51,746 nt of DNA from Xanthobacteraceae bacterium (GTDB lineage Bacteria; Pseudomonadota; Alphaproteobacteria; Rhizobiales; Xanthobacteraceae). Both the position numbers and the translations under genes were made by a program. The notes beneath the pieces are model-generated. The model was given only the letters and a program-made list of their open reading frames with translations. It was not told the DNA's origin and did no database searches. Positions 9,527 to 19,215 of the stretch are shown here, in pieces. The stretch lies in assembly GCA_019746355.1 (NCBI GenBank), contig JAIESC010000074.1, forward strand, positions 1 through 51,746. The letters are read 5' to 3'. The stretch's first letter is position 1, and the number at the start of each line of letters is the position of its first letter.

Positions 9527-9955
9527 CTACAAATTCCGCTCGCGGCTGTATTTGTTCGGAAGGAGCTCGCTGATCGCAATTGACATGGGACCATTCGGTC
9601 CCGGCACGATGACCCGCGCGTTGCGGTCGTAGTCCCAGATCAGCTCGCGGCAGGCACCGCAAGGCGAGACGACCGAGATCGGCCGGTCCTTTTCCTCGGG
9701 CGGCGGATGCCGGACCGCGACGATGCTGTCGATGCCGAGCTCGCCGGCGACCGTGATGGCCTGCCCGAGCGCGACCGCCTCGGCGCAGACCGCCATGCGG
9801 CCGAGATAAGCGTCGAGGCTGACGCCGGTGAATATCTTGCCTGAGCGCAAACGGATCGCAGCGCCCACCTCCTGCCAGTCGAAGCGGTAGCGCTTTCGGA
9901 TCGCGCCGGTTGCTGCCTCGATCAACTCCTGGTCGGCCTTGCTCAGCGCCGTCAC
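9527..9955 (-). CDS. Cytidine deaminase-like protein
   Basis: 142 residues with the zinc and catalytic motifs of the cytidine deaminase fold: CAEAVAL (Cys ligand and proton-shuttling Glu) and PCGACREL (two Cys ligands). Homotetrameric cytidine deaminases convert cytidine to uridine in pyrimidine salvage. The length fits, although blasticidin-S-deaminase-like proteins share these motifs. The GTG start overlaps the ruvA stop (GTGA), so it is coupled to ruvA. A cdd-like gene between ruvA and ruvB is unusual. Confidence 0.85.
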   Translation of the reverse strand: MTALSKADQELIEAATGAIRKRYRFDWQEVGAAIRLRSGKIFTGVSLDAYLGRMAVCAEAVALGQAITVAGELGIDSIVAVRHPPPEEKDRPISVVSPCGACRELIWDYDRNARVIVPGPNGPMSIAISELLPNKYSRERNL

Positions 9956-10569
9956 TTCGAAAGCTCCTTCAAGCCCAGCCGGATCAATTGCGCCGTCTCC
10001 GCGCCCTCGCCTGCATTTCGGCTTGCCGCCGCAATCGCCGCCGCCGCCTGCGGCTGACCATAGCCGAGATTGACCAGCGCCGAGACCGCGTCGAGCACCG
10101 GCTGCGGCGCGCGCTTCTCGGCGACCGAACCGGACAGCTTGATCACGGCGGGATCAAGGTCGGAATAGGCAGGCGCCTTGTCCTTGAGCTCGATGACCAG
10201 CCGCTCGGCGACCTTGGGGCCGACGCCCGGCGCGCGCTTGATCGCGGCCTTGTCGCCGATGGCGATGGCGGATGCGAGATCGCCGGGCCTGAACGTGCTC
10301 AGGACCGAGAGCGCGACCTTGGCGCCGACGCCCTGCACGGTCTGCAGCAGGCGGAACCATTCGCGCTCGGCGTCGCTGAGAAAGCCGAACAGCCGGATCT
10401 GGTCCTCGCGCACATGGGTCTCGATCGCCAGCGTCACCGCCTCGCCGGGCGCCGGCAACGCCTGCAGCGTGCGCGCGGAGCAATGCACCAGATAGCCGAC
10501 GCCGTGCACGTCGAGAACGATGAAGTCCTCGCCGTAGCTGTCGATGACGCCCTTCAGCTTGCCGATCAT
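9952..10569 (-). CDS. ruvA: Holliday junction DNA-binding protein RuvA
   Basis: 205 residues. The ATG at 10569 (MIGKLKG) is chosen because it fits the universal RuvA N-terminus and overlaps the ruvC stop. Domain I (1-63) is the OB fold. The double helix-hairpin-helix follows, with [10 protein letters not shown] and [12 protein letters not shown]. Domain III (about 150-205) is the RuvB-binding three-helix bundle. RuvA tetramers clamp the four-way junction. Confidence 0.96.
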   Translation of the reverse strand: MIGKLKGVIDSYGEDFIVLDVHGVGYLVHCSARTLQALPAPGEAVTLAIETHVREDQIRLFGFLSDAEREWFRLLQTVQGVGAKVALSVLSTFRPGDLASAIAIGDKAAIKRAPGVGPKVAERLVIELKDKAPAYSDLDPAVIKLSGSVAEKRAPQPVLDAVSALVNLGYGQPQAAAAIAAASRNAGEGAETAQLIRLGLKELSK

Positions 10570-11078
10570 CGCGCCGCGACCTTGAGCTTGAGCGCCACGC
10601 TCTGCCGGTGATGCGCGTGGCACACGGCAATGGCGAGCGCGTCGGCCGCGTCATGGCTCGGCGGATCGGCCTTGGGCAGCAGCACGCGCAGCATCAGCCT
10701 GATCTGCTCTTTCTCGCAGTGGCCCGCGCCGACGATGGTCTTCTTCACCAGGTTCGGCGCGTATTCGGCGACCGATATCCCCGAGCGCGCCGGAATCAGC
10801 AACGCCACGCCGCGCGCCTGCCCGAGCTTGAGCGTGGCATTGGCATCCTTGTTGACGAACGTGGCTTCCACCGCGGCCTCGTCCGGCGCGAAGTCCTCGA
10901 CCACCCTGGCAAGCCCGTCGTGAATCGTCACCAGCCGTTCGGCAAGGCTCGCCTTGTCGTTGGTCGCGACCGAGCCGCAGGCCGAGTAGATCAGGCGGTT
11001 ACCGTCGACCTCGATCACGCCCCAGCCAGTGCGGCGGAGACCCGGATCGATGCCGAGGATGCGAATCGGACGGTTCAT
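10566..11078 (-). CDS. ruvC: Crossover junction endodeoxyribonuclease RuvC
   Basis: 170 residues. The acidic catalytic residues appear in [21 protein letters not shown] and [10 protein letters not shown]. RuvC resolves Holliday junctions after branch migration by RuvAB. It is the first gene of the operon. Its 99-base upstream gap is shared with the divergent TauE/SafE gene and must hold both promoters. Confidence 0.96.
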   Translation of the reverse strand: MNRPIRILGIDPGLRRTGWGVIEVDGNRLIYSACGSVATNDKASLAERLVTIHDGLARVVEDFAPDEAAVEATFVNKDANATLKLGQARGVALLIPARSGISVAEYAPNLVKKTIVGAGHCEKEQIRLMLRVLLPKADPPSHDAADALAIAVCHAHHRQSVALKLKVAAR

Positions 11079-11177
11079 GATGCGCTGTTGATAGCCCGTA
11101 TGCGGGTTGTGGACAAAGCATCCGCATGGCGGCTCCCCGCTCTCCCCAATCCCTATACCGGCAAGCGGCTGATAGAG

Positions 11178-11978
11178 ATGAAGCGTCGGAACCTTAACGT
11201 GATCGATCTTCCCACCAGTGAAACCTTCGCGGCGGCGCTCGCCGAGCCCCGCGTCTACGCCGCGATGGCGGTCGCGGTGCTGGCCGGCGTCACGCGCGGC
11301 TTTTCCGGCTTCGGCGGCGCGATGATCTACATGCCGCTGGTGTCGGCGATCTACGATCCGCGCATTGCTGCGGTCACCGTCCTGCTGGTGGATCTGGTGG
11401 CGGCGACGCCTTTTGCCATTCCGGAGTTGCGCCGCTGCACCTGGCGCGAGGTGGGCCCGCTGTCGATCGCCATGGCCGCGGGGCTGCCGCTCGGCGTGTG
11501 GCTCCTCGTCGTGCTCGATCCGATCGTGCTGCGCTGGTGCATCGCCATCGTGGTGCTGAGCCTCGTGCCGATGCTGGCGTCGGGCTGGCGCTATCATGGC
11601 CCGCCGCGTCTGCCGCTCACGCTCGGCGTCGGGCTGTTCTCCGGCGTCTCCGGCGGCGCGGTGCTGATCGCCGGACCTCCGGTCATTCTTTACTGGCTCG
11701 GCGGCGGCAGCAGTCCGAAAGTCCTGCGCGCGAACCTGATGGTCCTTTTCATGATCTGCGATGTGCTGCTGGTCGCGATCTTCGGGCATCAGGGCATGTT
11801 CGAGGCACGTCCGCTGGCTTTGTCCTTGCTGCTCGGCGTTCCCTATCTCGTCGGCATGGCAATCGGCGCACGCTTCTTTCACGGTGCCTCGGAGAAACTC
11901 TACAGGACCATGGCCTATGTCATCATCACGCTCGCGGCCATCGTCAGCCTGCCGGTGCTCGACTCGCTCCTGCGCTGA
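11178..11978 (+). CDS. TauE/SafE family permease (DUF81)
   Basis: 266 residues from the ATG at 11178. It has about eight transmembrane segments in two halves with TauE/SafE-type signatures, such as [16 protein letters not shown] in the first half and [22 protein letters not shown] in the second. The family exports or imports sulfite, sulfoacetate and other organic anions; the substrate here is unknown. It is the first gene of a compact plus-strand cassette and precedes an FAD monooxygenase gene by 20 bases. Confidence 0.85.
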   Translation: MKRRNLNVIDLPTSETFAAALAEPRVYAAMAVAVLAGVTRGFSGFGGAMIYMPLVSAIYDPRIAAVTVLLVDLVAATPFAIPELRRCTWREVGPLSIAMAAGLPLGVWLLVVLDPIVLRWCIAIVVLSLVPMLASGWRYHGPPRLPLTLGVGLFSGVSGGAVLIAGPPVILYWLGGGSSPKVLRANLMVLFMICDVLLVAIFGHQGMFEARPLALSLLLGVPYLVGMAIGARFFHGASEKLYRTMAYVIITLAAIVSLPVLDSLLR

Positions 11979-11998
11979 GAGTTAGCATCCGCGCCGCC

Positions 11999-13240
11999 AT
12001 GCCGGGACAAAACTCATCGCCAGCGCGCAAGCGCCGGGCCATCATCATCGGCGGCTCGATGTCGGGCCTGTTCACCGCGGCCTTCCTGCGCCAGATCGGC
12101 TGGGAGTGCGACGTCTACGAGCGCTCCGGCGTCGAGCTGGTCGGCCGCGGCGCGGGCATCACCACCCATCCGGAGCTGCTCGACGCGCTGGAGGCGAGCG
12201 GCGCCGGCACGCGCGATCTCGGCGTCGAGGTTCCCAAGCGCATCGCGCTCGACCGGAAGGGCCGCATCACCGGCGAACGGCCGCTGCGGCAGATCCTCAC
12301 ATCGTGGGACCGGCTGCAGCGGCTCCTGCGCGAAACCATTGATCCGGCGCATTACCATCTCGGCTGGGCGTTCGAGCGCGTCGAGCAGGACGGCCATGGC
12401 GTGCGGGTGCATTTCGATGGCGGCCGGGTCGAGCATGCCGACATCCTGGTCGGCGGCGACGGCATCCGCTCCTCGGTGCGCGGGGAGGTCGCGCCGGAGC
12501 TGCAACCTCACTATGCCGGCTACTACATCTGGCGCGGCGCGCCGAACGAAGCGGATCTGTCGCCGAAGACGCTGCAGGAGATCTTTCCGTATTTCTGCTT
12601 CTACCTGCCGCCGCGGCAGGAGGTCATCACCTATCCGATCTCGGGGTTCAACAACGACCTCCGCCCCGGCCACCGCCGCTACAATTTCATCTGGTACCGC
12701 GTGGCGGACGCGGCCAGGCTCCGCGAGATGAACGTCGACGAGAACGGCCATCAGCACGAGTTCTCGGTGCCGCCGCCGCTCATCCGCAAGGACCTGATCG
12801 CGGAGATGTACGCCGACGCGCGCGAGATCATGCCGGAGGTGATGCTCGACTGCGTGATGACGATGAAGCAGCCCTTCATCACGCCGATCTACGATTTCAC
12901 CGCGCCGAGCATCGTGTTCGGCCGCGTCGCCATGGTCGGCGACGCCGCGGCGAATGCGCGTCCGCACATGGGTTTCGGCGTCGCCAAGGCGGGCGGCGAC
13001 GCGCAGGCGCTGGCCAACGCGCTGCGCGACCACGACGACATCGACACCGCGCTCAAGGCCTACAACGCCGAGCGCCAGCCGATCGGCAACACCATCGTCA
13101 TGCACAGCCGCAAGCTCGGCACGCACATGGGCGTGAACCTCAAGACCGAGGAGGATCGCCGCATGCACGAGCTGTTGCAGGACGACGGCGCGATGATGGA
13201 CTGGATCGCGGTGCCGAATTTCCTCGACGCTTATAAGTGA
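11999..13240 (+). CDS. FAD-dependent aromatic monooxygenase (UbiH/2,6-dihydroxypyridine hydroxylase-like)
   Basis: 413 residues. The N-terminal dinucleotide-binding motif is slightly altered (IIIGGSMSGLFTAAFLR, with Ser where GxGxxG has Gly). A DG motif is seen in LVGGDGIRSSVR, and the FAD ribityl-binding GD motif in RVAMVGDAAANARPHMGFGVAKA. This is the group A flavoprotein hydroxylase pattern, closest by eye to 2,6-dihydroxypyridine 3-monooxygenase types. The substrate is unknown. It sits between a permease gene and an LVIVD-repeat gene with 20-23 base gaps, so it is probably part of one catabolic operon. Confidence 0.85.
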   Translation: MPGQNSSPARKRRAIIIGGSMSGLFTAAFLRQIGWECDVYERSGVELVGRGAGITTHPELLDALEASGAGTRDLGVEVPKRIALDRKGRITGERPLRQILTSWDRLQRLLRETIDPAHYHLGWAFERVEQDGHGVRVHFDGGRVEHADILVGGDGIRSSVRGEVAPELQPHYAGYYIWRGAPNEADLSPKTLQEIFPYFCFYLPPRQEVITYPISGFNNDLRPGHRRYNFIWYRVADAARLREMNVDENGHQHEFSVPPPLIRKDLIAEMYADAREIMPEVMLDCVMTMKQPFITPIYDFTAPSIVFGRVAMVGDAAANARPHMGFGVAKAGGDAQALANALRDHDDIDTALKAYNAERQPIGNTIVMHSRKLGTHMGVNLKTEEDRRMHELLQDDGAMMDWIAVPNFLDAYK

Positions 13241-13263
13241 GCTTTGCAAGTGAGCGTTTGACG

Positions 13264-14523
13264 ATGAGCGAGCTTCCCAAACCCGATTTCGCGCGCAACA
13301 TGCGGATCGTCGGCCATTCCGACCAGGGCGGACGGCCCGACGGCGTGCAGGTGATGGTGCATCGCGGCCACGCCTACATCGGCCACATGTTCTCGAAGGG
13401 ATTTTCCATCGTCGACGTTCGCGATCCGAAGAACCCGAAATCCGCAAACTACATCGCTGCGCCGCCCGGCACCTGGAACATCCATCTGCAGACCCACGGC
13501 GACCTGCTGCTGGTGATCCACGCCAAGGACATGTTCGCCGCCGCCGAGTTCGCCGACGAGAAGGCCTACTACAAGGGCCAGCTCGGCCAGGTGGTCGGCA
13601 CGGCCGAAGCCAAGCCGAAGGCCGAACGGGACTGGTCGGCCGGGCTTGCGGTCTACGACATCGCGAAGCCTGCCGAGCCGCGCCGGATCGGCTTCATGCC
13701 GGTCAAGGGCGGCGGCATCCACCGCGTCTGGTACACCGGCGGACGCTGGGCCTACGCATCGGCGCTGATCGACGGCTTCACCGACTACATCTTCATCACC
13801 ATCGACATGAGCGATCCGCAGAGTCCGCGCGAAGCCGGCCGTTGGTGGATCCCAGGCATGAACCAGGCGGCGGGCGAAAGGCCGTCATGGCCGGGCACGA
13901 GCCGCTTCGGGCTGCATCACGCCATCGTCCATGGCGACACCGCCTATGCGGCCTGGCGCGACGCCGGGATGGTGGTGATCGACGTCGCCGACCGCGCCAA
14001 GCCGAAGCTGATCGCGCACCGCGACGGCGCGCCGCCGTTCGGCGGCGGCACGCACAACTGCCTGCCGCTCCCCGACCGCGACCTGCTGATCGTGCTGGAT
14101 GAGGCCGTGCTCGACCATCAGGAGGACGGCGTCAAACACATCTGGGTGTTCGACAACAAGGTGAAATCCAACCCCGGCCTGATCGCGACCTTTCCGCAGC
14201 CCGGCGAAGCCGACTACCGCAGCAAGGGCGGGCATATCGGGCCGCACAACATTCACGAGAACCGGCCCGGCACGTTCGTCAGCTCCGAGCTGATCTTTGC
14301 GACCTATCAGAATGCGGGCGTTCGCGTGTTCGACATTCGCAACGAGCGGATGCCCGTGGAAGCCGGCGCCTGGGTGCCGCCTCGGCCGGCGCGGATGATG
14401 GATCACCGCCCGAACCGGGCGCAGGTCATCCAGTCGGCCGACGTGTTCGTGGATGCGGCCGGGCTGATTTATTCGACCGACTACAACGCCGGACTGTTCA
14501 TCCTGGAATTTGCCGGCCGATGA
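13264..14523 (+). CDS. LVIVD-repeat beta-propeller-like protein
   Basis: 419 residues with at least five LVIVD-type repeats: GFSIVDVRDPKNP, LAVYDIAKPAEPRRIG, IFITIDMSDPQSPREAG, MVVIDVADRAKPKLIA and VRVFDIRNERMPVEAG. Conserved histidines (GLHHAIVH, GTHNCLPL, GPHNIHEN) hint at metal binding. No signal peptide is present, so it should be cytoplasmic. The biochemical function of the family is not established. Position between a flavin monooxygenase and a permease suggests a role in the same pathway. The ATG at 13264 is used; a GTG at 13237 is possible. Confidence 0.8.
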   Translation: MSELPKPDFARNMRIVGHSDQGGRPDGVQVMVHRGHAYIGHMFSKGFSIVDVRDPKNPKSANYIAAPPGTWNIHLQTHGDLLLVIHAKDMFAAAEFADEKAYYKGQLGQVVGTAEAKPKAERDWSAGLAVYDIAKPAEPRRIGFMPVKGGGIHRVWYTGGRWAYASALIDGFTDYIFITIDMSDPQSPREAGRWWIPGMNQAAGERPSWPGTSRFGLHHAIVHGDTAYAAWRDAGMVVIDVADRAKPKLIAHRDGAPPFGGGTHNCLPLPDRDLLIVLDEAVLDHQEDGVKHIWVFDNKVKSNPGLIATFPQPGEADYRSKGGHIGPHNIHENRPGTFVSSELIFATYQNAGVRVFDIRNERMPVEAGAWVPPRPARMMDHRPNRAQVIQSADVFVDAAGLIYSTDYNAGLFILEFAGR

Positions 14524-15371
14524 CCCCCGGCATCGGTCTCGCGCTGCTGGCCATGGTCCTATTCGGCGCCGGGGACCTGATCTACAAGCGCGCGGCGGCG
14601 GCAGGCATCGAGGCGCGCCACTTCATCATGCTGCAGGCGTGGTTCTTCTGCCCGCTGGTGACGGTCTATGCGCTCACGCGACGAAAGCTCGCGCTGGAGC
14701 CTGCGGCGCTGTGGGGCTCGCTCGCCGGCCTCGTGATGTTCTTCGCCTTCTATAATTTCTCGCGCAGCCTGCGCAGTGGCTCGATCAGCACCAACGCGCC
14801 GATCTTCCGGCTGAGCTTCACGCTGACCGCGGCGCTGGCGATCGGCTTTCTGGGCGAGCCGCTGACGCTGACCAAGCTCGCGGGGCTCGCGCTGGCTCTG
14901 ATCGCGGTGCTGGCGCTCGCCGGCGAGCCTCAGGCAGCGCTGCGCCCGGCCACGAGCGTCGGCTCGCTGACCCGCGTGCTGCTCGCCACCGGCGCGGCGG
15001 GCATCGGCAACCTGCTCTACAAGATCGGGCTTCTGGCCGGCTCGTCGCCGGAGACGCTGCTCGCGACCCAGGCCTGGGTGTTCTGCTCGCTTGCCACGGC
15101 GTTCGTGTGGTTTTCCGACGGCCGCATCAGGCCGCCGCGCGCGGGCTTTCGCTACGGGGCGCTGGCCGGCGTGACCCTGCTCGCAGGTTTCATTGCGCTG
15201 CTCAACGGCCTCGCGGTCGGCCCCGCAAGCGTGCTCATCCCGGTCGCGCAACTGGGCTTCGTGTTCACCGCGGTGCTCGGCCGCCTGCTGTTTGCCGAGA
15301 CGTTGTCATGGCGCAAGCGCGGCGGGCTTGTCATCGCCGCCGCAGCCATGGTGACGCTGGCGTTCAGCTAG
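14520..15371 (+). CDS. EamA/DMT family transporter
   Basis: 283 residues with ten hydrophobic segments in two five-helix halves. The C-terminal halves of the two repeats show the EamA-like patterns [20 protein letters not shown] and [20 protein letters not shown]. The ATG overlaps the stop of the LVIVD gene (ATGA), so the two are translationally coupled. It ends the cassette, which thus has a permease at each end. Substrate unknown; it may export a product of the monooxygenase. Confidence 0.85.
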   Translation: MTPGIGLALLAMVLFGAGDLIYKRAAAAGIEARHFIMLQAWFFCPLVTVYALTRRKLALEPAALWGSLAGLVMFFAFYNFSRSLRSGSISTNAPIFRLSFTLTAALAIGFLGEPLTLTKLAGLALALIAVLALAGEPQAALRPATSVGSLTRVLLATGAAGIGNLLYKIGLLAGSSPETLLATQAWVFCSLATAFVWFSDGRIRPPRAGFRYGALAGVTLLAGFIALLNGLAVGPASVLIPVAQLGFVFTAVLGRLLFAETLSWRKRGGLVIAAAAMVTLAFS

Positions 15372-16114
15372 GCGCTCGCTTTGGCGAGCAATGCGTCCGA
15401 CATCTCGAAATTGGCGTAGACGTTCTGCACGTCGTCATGCTCGTTCAGCGTATCGAGCAGGCCGAGCAGCTTCTCGCCCTTCTCGTCGTCGACCGCCATG
15501 GTGTTCTTCGGCTTCCACACCAGCGCCGCCTTGCGCGGCTCGCCGAACTTCGCCTCCAGCGCCTTCGCCACCTCGCCAAGCGAGTCCGAGGCGGCGTAGA
15601 TCTCGTGGCCGTTCTCGTTCGAAACCACATCGTCGGCACCGGCGTCGATCGCGGCCTCGAGCATCTGGTCGGCATTGGCGACCTTGGCGTCGAACTCGAC
15701 CAGGCCGACGTGGTCGAACATGAACGACACCGCACCGGTTTCGGCGAGGTTGCCGCCGCTCTTGGTGAACGCCGCGCGCACGTCGCCTGCGGTGCGGTTC
15801 CTGTTGTCGGTCAGCACCTCGACGATCACCGCGACGCCACCCGGGCCGTAGCCCTCGTAGCGCATGTCCTCGTAGTTCTCGCTGTCGTTGCCCTGCGACT
15901 TCTTGATTGCGCGCTCGATGCCGTCCTTCGGCATGTTCTCGGCGCGGGCGGCAAGGATCGCGGCGCGCAGCCGCGCGTTCATCGCCGGGTCCGGCAGGCC
16001 GAGCTTGGCCGCGGTGGTGATTTCGCGGGCGAGCTTGGAGAACAGCTTGGAGCGCGCCTTATCCTGGCGCCCCTTGCGGTGCATGATGTTCTTGAATTGC
16101 GAATGTCCGGCCAT
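15368..16114 (-). CDS. yebC: YebC/PmpR (TACO1) family regulator
   Basis: 248 residues beginning [18 protein letters not shown], the family signature. Full length covers the three-domain fold: basic N-terminal helical region, then two alpha/beta domains with [20 protein letters not shown]. YebC proteins were described as DNA-binding regulators and more recently as ribosome-associated factors easing translation of difficult stretches. In many alphaproteobacteria yebC directly precedes ruvC; here a four-gene cassette lies between them. Its last four bases overlap the end of the convergent EamA gene. Confidence 0.94.
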   Translation of the reverse strand: MAGHSQFKNIMHRKGRQDKARSKLFSKLAREITTAAKLGLPDPAMNARLRAAILAARAENMPKDGIERAIKKSQGNDSENYEDMRYEGYGPGGVAVIVEVLTDNRNRTAGDVRAAFTKSGGNLAETGAVSFMFDHVGLVEFDAKVANADQMLEAAIDAGADDVVSNENGHEIYAASDSLGEVAKALEAKFGEPRKAALVWKPKNTMAVDDEKGEKLLGLLDTLNEHDDVQNVYANFEMSDALLAKASA

Positions 16115-16245
16115 GACGCGCTCTGTCCGACACAGGTCCGCGCCCGCTCGGAGGCGGGACCGCGATCCCTCGATGGTGAGATGAGTCGCGTTATAAAACG
16201 CGCCAGCGGGAAAATCCAGAAAGGCCAGCCGGCCGGGCTTGCCGG

Positions 16246-17358
16246 TTACTGCACTTCGCCGGAGGCGCGGCGGACCTGGTAGAAGCGGACCACCCGCTTG
16301 GCGGTGGTGGTCTGCAGGCGCTCGAAGTGCACGCGGGCGGTGTCGGCCGTCGCAGGGGCCAAGCGCTCGCCACGGCGCAGGTCGAGGATCAGCCTGGCGG
16401 TCGGCCAGCGCAATTCGGCGGCCTTGAGCAGGAGCAGCACCAGATCGTTGTCGGCCGACTTGTCGCTGAAGATGCGGTCGACGGTCTCGACCGGCAACTG
16501 GCAAAGCGTCGCGACCGCGACGACGATCTCCTCGTAGCGGCCGGTGCCGGCAAGCTGCTGCAGCGCCGGCTCAAGCGGCTTGCCCGACTGCTGCAATACC
16601 TCGAAATGGGCTTTCGCGTTGGTGAAATCGCGCTGCACGGCCGGAACCGGCGGCAGCTCCGTGCCGGCCTTGTGGCCGGTGAGCTCGAACAGGATGCGGT
16701 TGATTTCGTTCGCCGCGGCCGGATTGGCGGCGGAAATCTTTTTGAACACGGCCTCCGACGCCTTGGACACGAGCGTCTTGAAGTGCTCCTTCGGAATGTC
16801 CTTGCGAAGGCCGACGCTCGCCGAAAGCTCATCGTCGCCGACCGAGCGTTCGACCAGCCGGCCGAAGCCCGCATGCGAGAACCGCGCACCCTCGTTGCTG
16901 ACGACCGAGCACAGGACCTCGCGGTCGCCACGCGTCACCAGCACGTCGCTGACCGCCTCGCTGACGGTCACGCGCTTGGAGATCGCCAGCAGCCGGTCCT
17001 GGCCTTCGCCCTTGGCGATGGCCAGCAGCTCTTCCTCGCTGAGCCGCGGCGAATGGGTCAGCACGGGAGCCGCAACAGCGATCGACTGGTCGCCCGCCAG
17101 CGAGCGGATCACCGCGAGCGGCGCGCGGGCCACCGGCGCCAGCCGCTTGGCCAGCTCGGCGCGCGCCTGGGATTCGATCTTCTCGGCAAGCCGCGAGATG
17201 ACGTCGTCGAACACCTCGACCTGATCGTTGGAGTAGCTCTCCGCGCGGAGCATGAACAGGTCGGTGATCTTGCGCAGCGTGTCGACGCGCCTATCCGCCG
17301 ATCCGGACGAGATGGCGCTTTCAACTTCGGCGATGAGGGAATTGTTGCCTGCGAGCAC
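16246..17358 (-). CDS. DUF2336 domain protein
   Basis: 370 residues, all-helical by composition, starting at a GTG. The N-terminal half (about 20-250) matches the DUF2336 family, with motifs such as [18 protein letters not shown] and [20 protein letters not shown] that resemble degenerate HEAT-like repeats. Such proteins are common in alphaproteobacteria and have no assigned biochemical role. The C-terminus has a conserved [20 protein letters not shown] segment. No signal peptide or membrane segment is seen. The gene stands alone, with 131 and 206 bases of non-coding sequence on its sides. Confidence 0.8.
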   Translation of the reverse strand: MLAGNNSLIAEVESAISSGSADRRVDTLRKITDLFMLRAESYSNDQVEVFDDVISRLAEKIESQARAELAKRLAPVARAPLAVIRSLAGDQSIAVAAPVLTHSPRLSEEELLAIAKGEGQDRLLAISKRVTVSEAVSDVLVTRGDREVLCSVVSNEGARFSHAGFGRLVERSVGDDELSASVGLRKDIPKEHFKTLVSKASEAVFKKISAANPAAANEINRILFELTGHKAGTELPPVPAVQRDFTNAKAHFEVLQQSGKPLEPALQQLAGTGRYEEIVVAVATLCQLPVETVDRIFSDKSADNDLVLLLLKAAELRWPTARLILDLRRGERLAPATADTARVHFERLQTTTAKRVVRFYQVRRASGEVQ

Positions 17359-17564
17359 GTGAACCGTTCTGGTGGCTATCGATATTCGACCAACGATAGG
17401 AACGGGGCCTTACGATCCGGTAAAAACCTGACATGTCACAATTGCCGTGAACCGACTGACAAAAAAGCCGTTTTGCCTTTGATTCAGTTTCACATAGGCA
17501 ACCGGCATGCGCGGGCCGCGATTTGCAATCTCCGGTTAACGCTAGCTGCGATTTCCGTCGGGCT

Positions 17565-18386
17565 TTAGCCCCAGAAGGCCGGCCGCACTTCCTCGAGCGC
17601 GCCGCCAAGCCGCACCGGGCCGACCCGCGTGGCAAGGCCGGTCGCGTCGTCGGTCTCGACCGCAAGCGCGCAGAGCGTCGCCGGCCCGCTCGCGGCCTCG
17701 AACTTGGCTTGCGGAATCTTGCGGATGAAACGGCCCAGCGGCTCTTCCTTCGACATGCCGATGACCGAGTCGTAATCGCCGGTCATGCCGACGTCGGAAA
17801 TGAACGCGGTGCCCGCCTTGAGGATGCGGTGATCGGACGTCGGCACATGGGTGTGGGTGCCGACCACGAGGCTCGCGCGTCCGTCGGCAATGTAGCCCAT
17901 CGCCTGCTTCTCGCTGGTCGCCTCGCAATGCATGTCGATGACGATGGCGTCGGCGCCGGAGCCGAGCGCGCAGGCCGAAAGCTCGCGCTCCACCGCCGCA
18001 AACGGATCGTCGAGCGCATCCATGAAGATGCGGCCCATGACGTTCATCACCAGCGCGCGCTTGCCGTTCCTGGTGTCGATCATCGCCGCGCCGCGCCCCG
18101 GCGTGCCGGACGGATAGTTGATCGGACGGATCAGCCGCGGCGCGCGCTCGATGAACACCAGCGCCTCGCGCTGGTCCCAGGCGTGGTTGCCGAGCGTGAT
18201 GGCGTCCGCGCCCGCATCGACGAACTCCTCGTAGATCGTTTCGGTGATGCCGAAGCCGCCGGCCGCGTTCTCGCCGTTGACGATTGCGAGATCGAGCTTC
18301 CATTCGGCGATCAGCTTGGGCAGCCGGTCGAGCAGGATGGTACGGCCGCTCCGCCCGACAATGTCGCCGATGAAAAGAATTCGCAT
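17565..18386 (-). CDS. YmdB-family metallophosphoesterase
   Basis: 273 residues. Metal-ligand motifs of the calcineurin-like phosphoesterase fold are present: FIGDIVGRSGR, VNGENAAGGFG, LGNHAWD and VVGTHTHVPTSD. It matches the TIGR00282/YmdB family, whose Bacillus member is a 2',3'-cyclic nucleotide phosphodiesterase affecting biofilm gene expression. It begins one base after the folate cyclo-ligase stop, so both are in one transcript. Confidence 0.9.
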   Translation of the reverse strand: MRILFIGDIVGRSGRTILLDRLPKLIAEWKLDLAIVNGENAAGGFGITETIYEEFVDAGADAITLGNHAWDQREALVFIERAPRLIRPINYPSGTPGRGAAMIDTRNGKRALVMNVMGRIFMDALDDPFAAVERELSACALGSGADAIVIDMHCEATSEKQAMGYIADGRASLVVGTHTHVPTSDHRILKAGTAFISDVGMTGDYDSVIGMSKEEPLGRFIRKIPQAKFEAASGPATLCALAVETDDATGLATRVGPVRLGGALEEVRPAFWG

Positions 18387-18387
18387 C

Positions 18388-18975
18388 TCAAATCCTGCGG
18401 CAGTCGATCACTTCACGCTCGGTTAGCACAAGATCGAGCGTCGCGTCGCGCTCGGTAACGGGGACTTCGGGCACCTCCTGCGCGGCATAGGCGATGCCCA
18501 CCGCCTTGACCGGTTTCAGGGCCCGCAGCCGGTTGATGGTCATGTCGTAGTAGCCCGCGCCATAGCCGATGCGGTTGCCACGGCGGTCAAAGGCGGCGAG
18601 CGGCACGATCAGAATGTCGGGATCGACCTCGGGGGCGTCGTCCTTGGGCTCGCGGATGCCCCAGACGCCGGACTTGAGCTCCTGGCCGAACGCATAAGCG
18701 CGCATGATCAGCGGCTCGCCGCGGCCGGCGACGACCGGCAAGGCGAGCCCTGCGCCGGCGTCCGCGAGCTTGCGCAGCAGCAGCAGCGGATTGATCTCGC
18801 TCTTGAGCGGGAAAAAGCCGGAAACGATGGCACCGGGCGCGACCGGCAAGGGGAACGGCCGCGCGGCAATGGTGGCCGCCGCGGCCTGCCGTTCGTCGGC
18901 GGGCAATGTCTCGCGCCGCGCCAGCGCCGTTTTGCGAAGTTCGGCCTTGAGCTGGTCGATCGGAATGGTCGTCAT
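18388..18975 (-). CDS. 5-formyltetrahydrofolate cyclo-ligase
   Basis: 195 residues. The ATG at 18975 fits the family start (MTTIPIDQLKAELRKTALARRE). It has the conserved basic ATP-binding N-terminus, the FFPLKSEINP motif, and the C-terminal signature DRRGNRIGYGAGYYDM. The enzyme uses ATP to convert 5-formyl-THF to 5,10-methenyl-THF. Its position just downstream of 6S RNA and zapA is the classical ssrS-ygfA arrangement, which supports both calls. Confidence 0.93.
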   Translation of the reverse strand: MTTIPIDQLKAELRKTALARRETLPADERQAAAATIAARPFPLPVAPGAIVSGFFPLKSEINPLLLLRKLADAGAGLALPVVAGRGEPLIMRAYAFGQELKSGVWGIREPKDDAPEVDPDILIVPLAAFDRRGNRIGYGAGYYDMTINRLRALKPVKAVGIAYAAQEVPEVPVTERDATLDLVLTEREVIDCRRI

Positions 18976-19009
18976 CAACAAAAGCGCGTCCCATCCGGCC
19001 GACGGAAGA

Positions 19010-19168
19010 ACAGTGCGGAGCCGCAGTGGCCGTCGGAGTTGTGATCCCGGGAACCTACAGAAGTAGGTGGGCGCCATATGTCCCGGTCCAGGGACCAGGT
19101 CAGGGACAGCTCCCGTCAGGATCGTAAGGCCCCGGGGAATTTACTCCAAACGCGCCCCGCAGCCCCGC
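19010..19168 (-). ncRNA. ssrS: 6S RNA (ssrS)
   Basis: Boundaries are approximate. The gap between zapA and the folate cyclo-ligase gene is the classical 6S RNA locus. The minus strand here shows the long irregular hairpin of the family: closing pairing TTGGAGT (from 19149) with ACTCCGA (to 19033), then TTCCCCGGGG near 19140 against the TTCCCGGGA near 19050. The central region carries CCTGACGGGAGC and CCTACTTCTGTAGG stem-loops. A -10-like TACATT (19180-19175) would place the start near 19168, and a GC hairpin followed by TTCTTCC near 19005 would end it, giving about 155-160 nt. 6S RNA mimics an open promoter and sequesters sigma-70 RNA polymerase. Confidence 0.82.
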
Positions 19169-19215
19169 GAAACCAATGTAGTGCTTTGCGACGAGGGATG
19201 CCACCGGCGGGGAGC

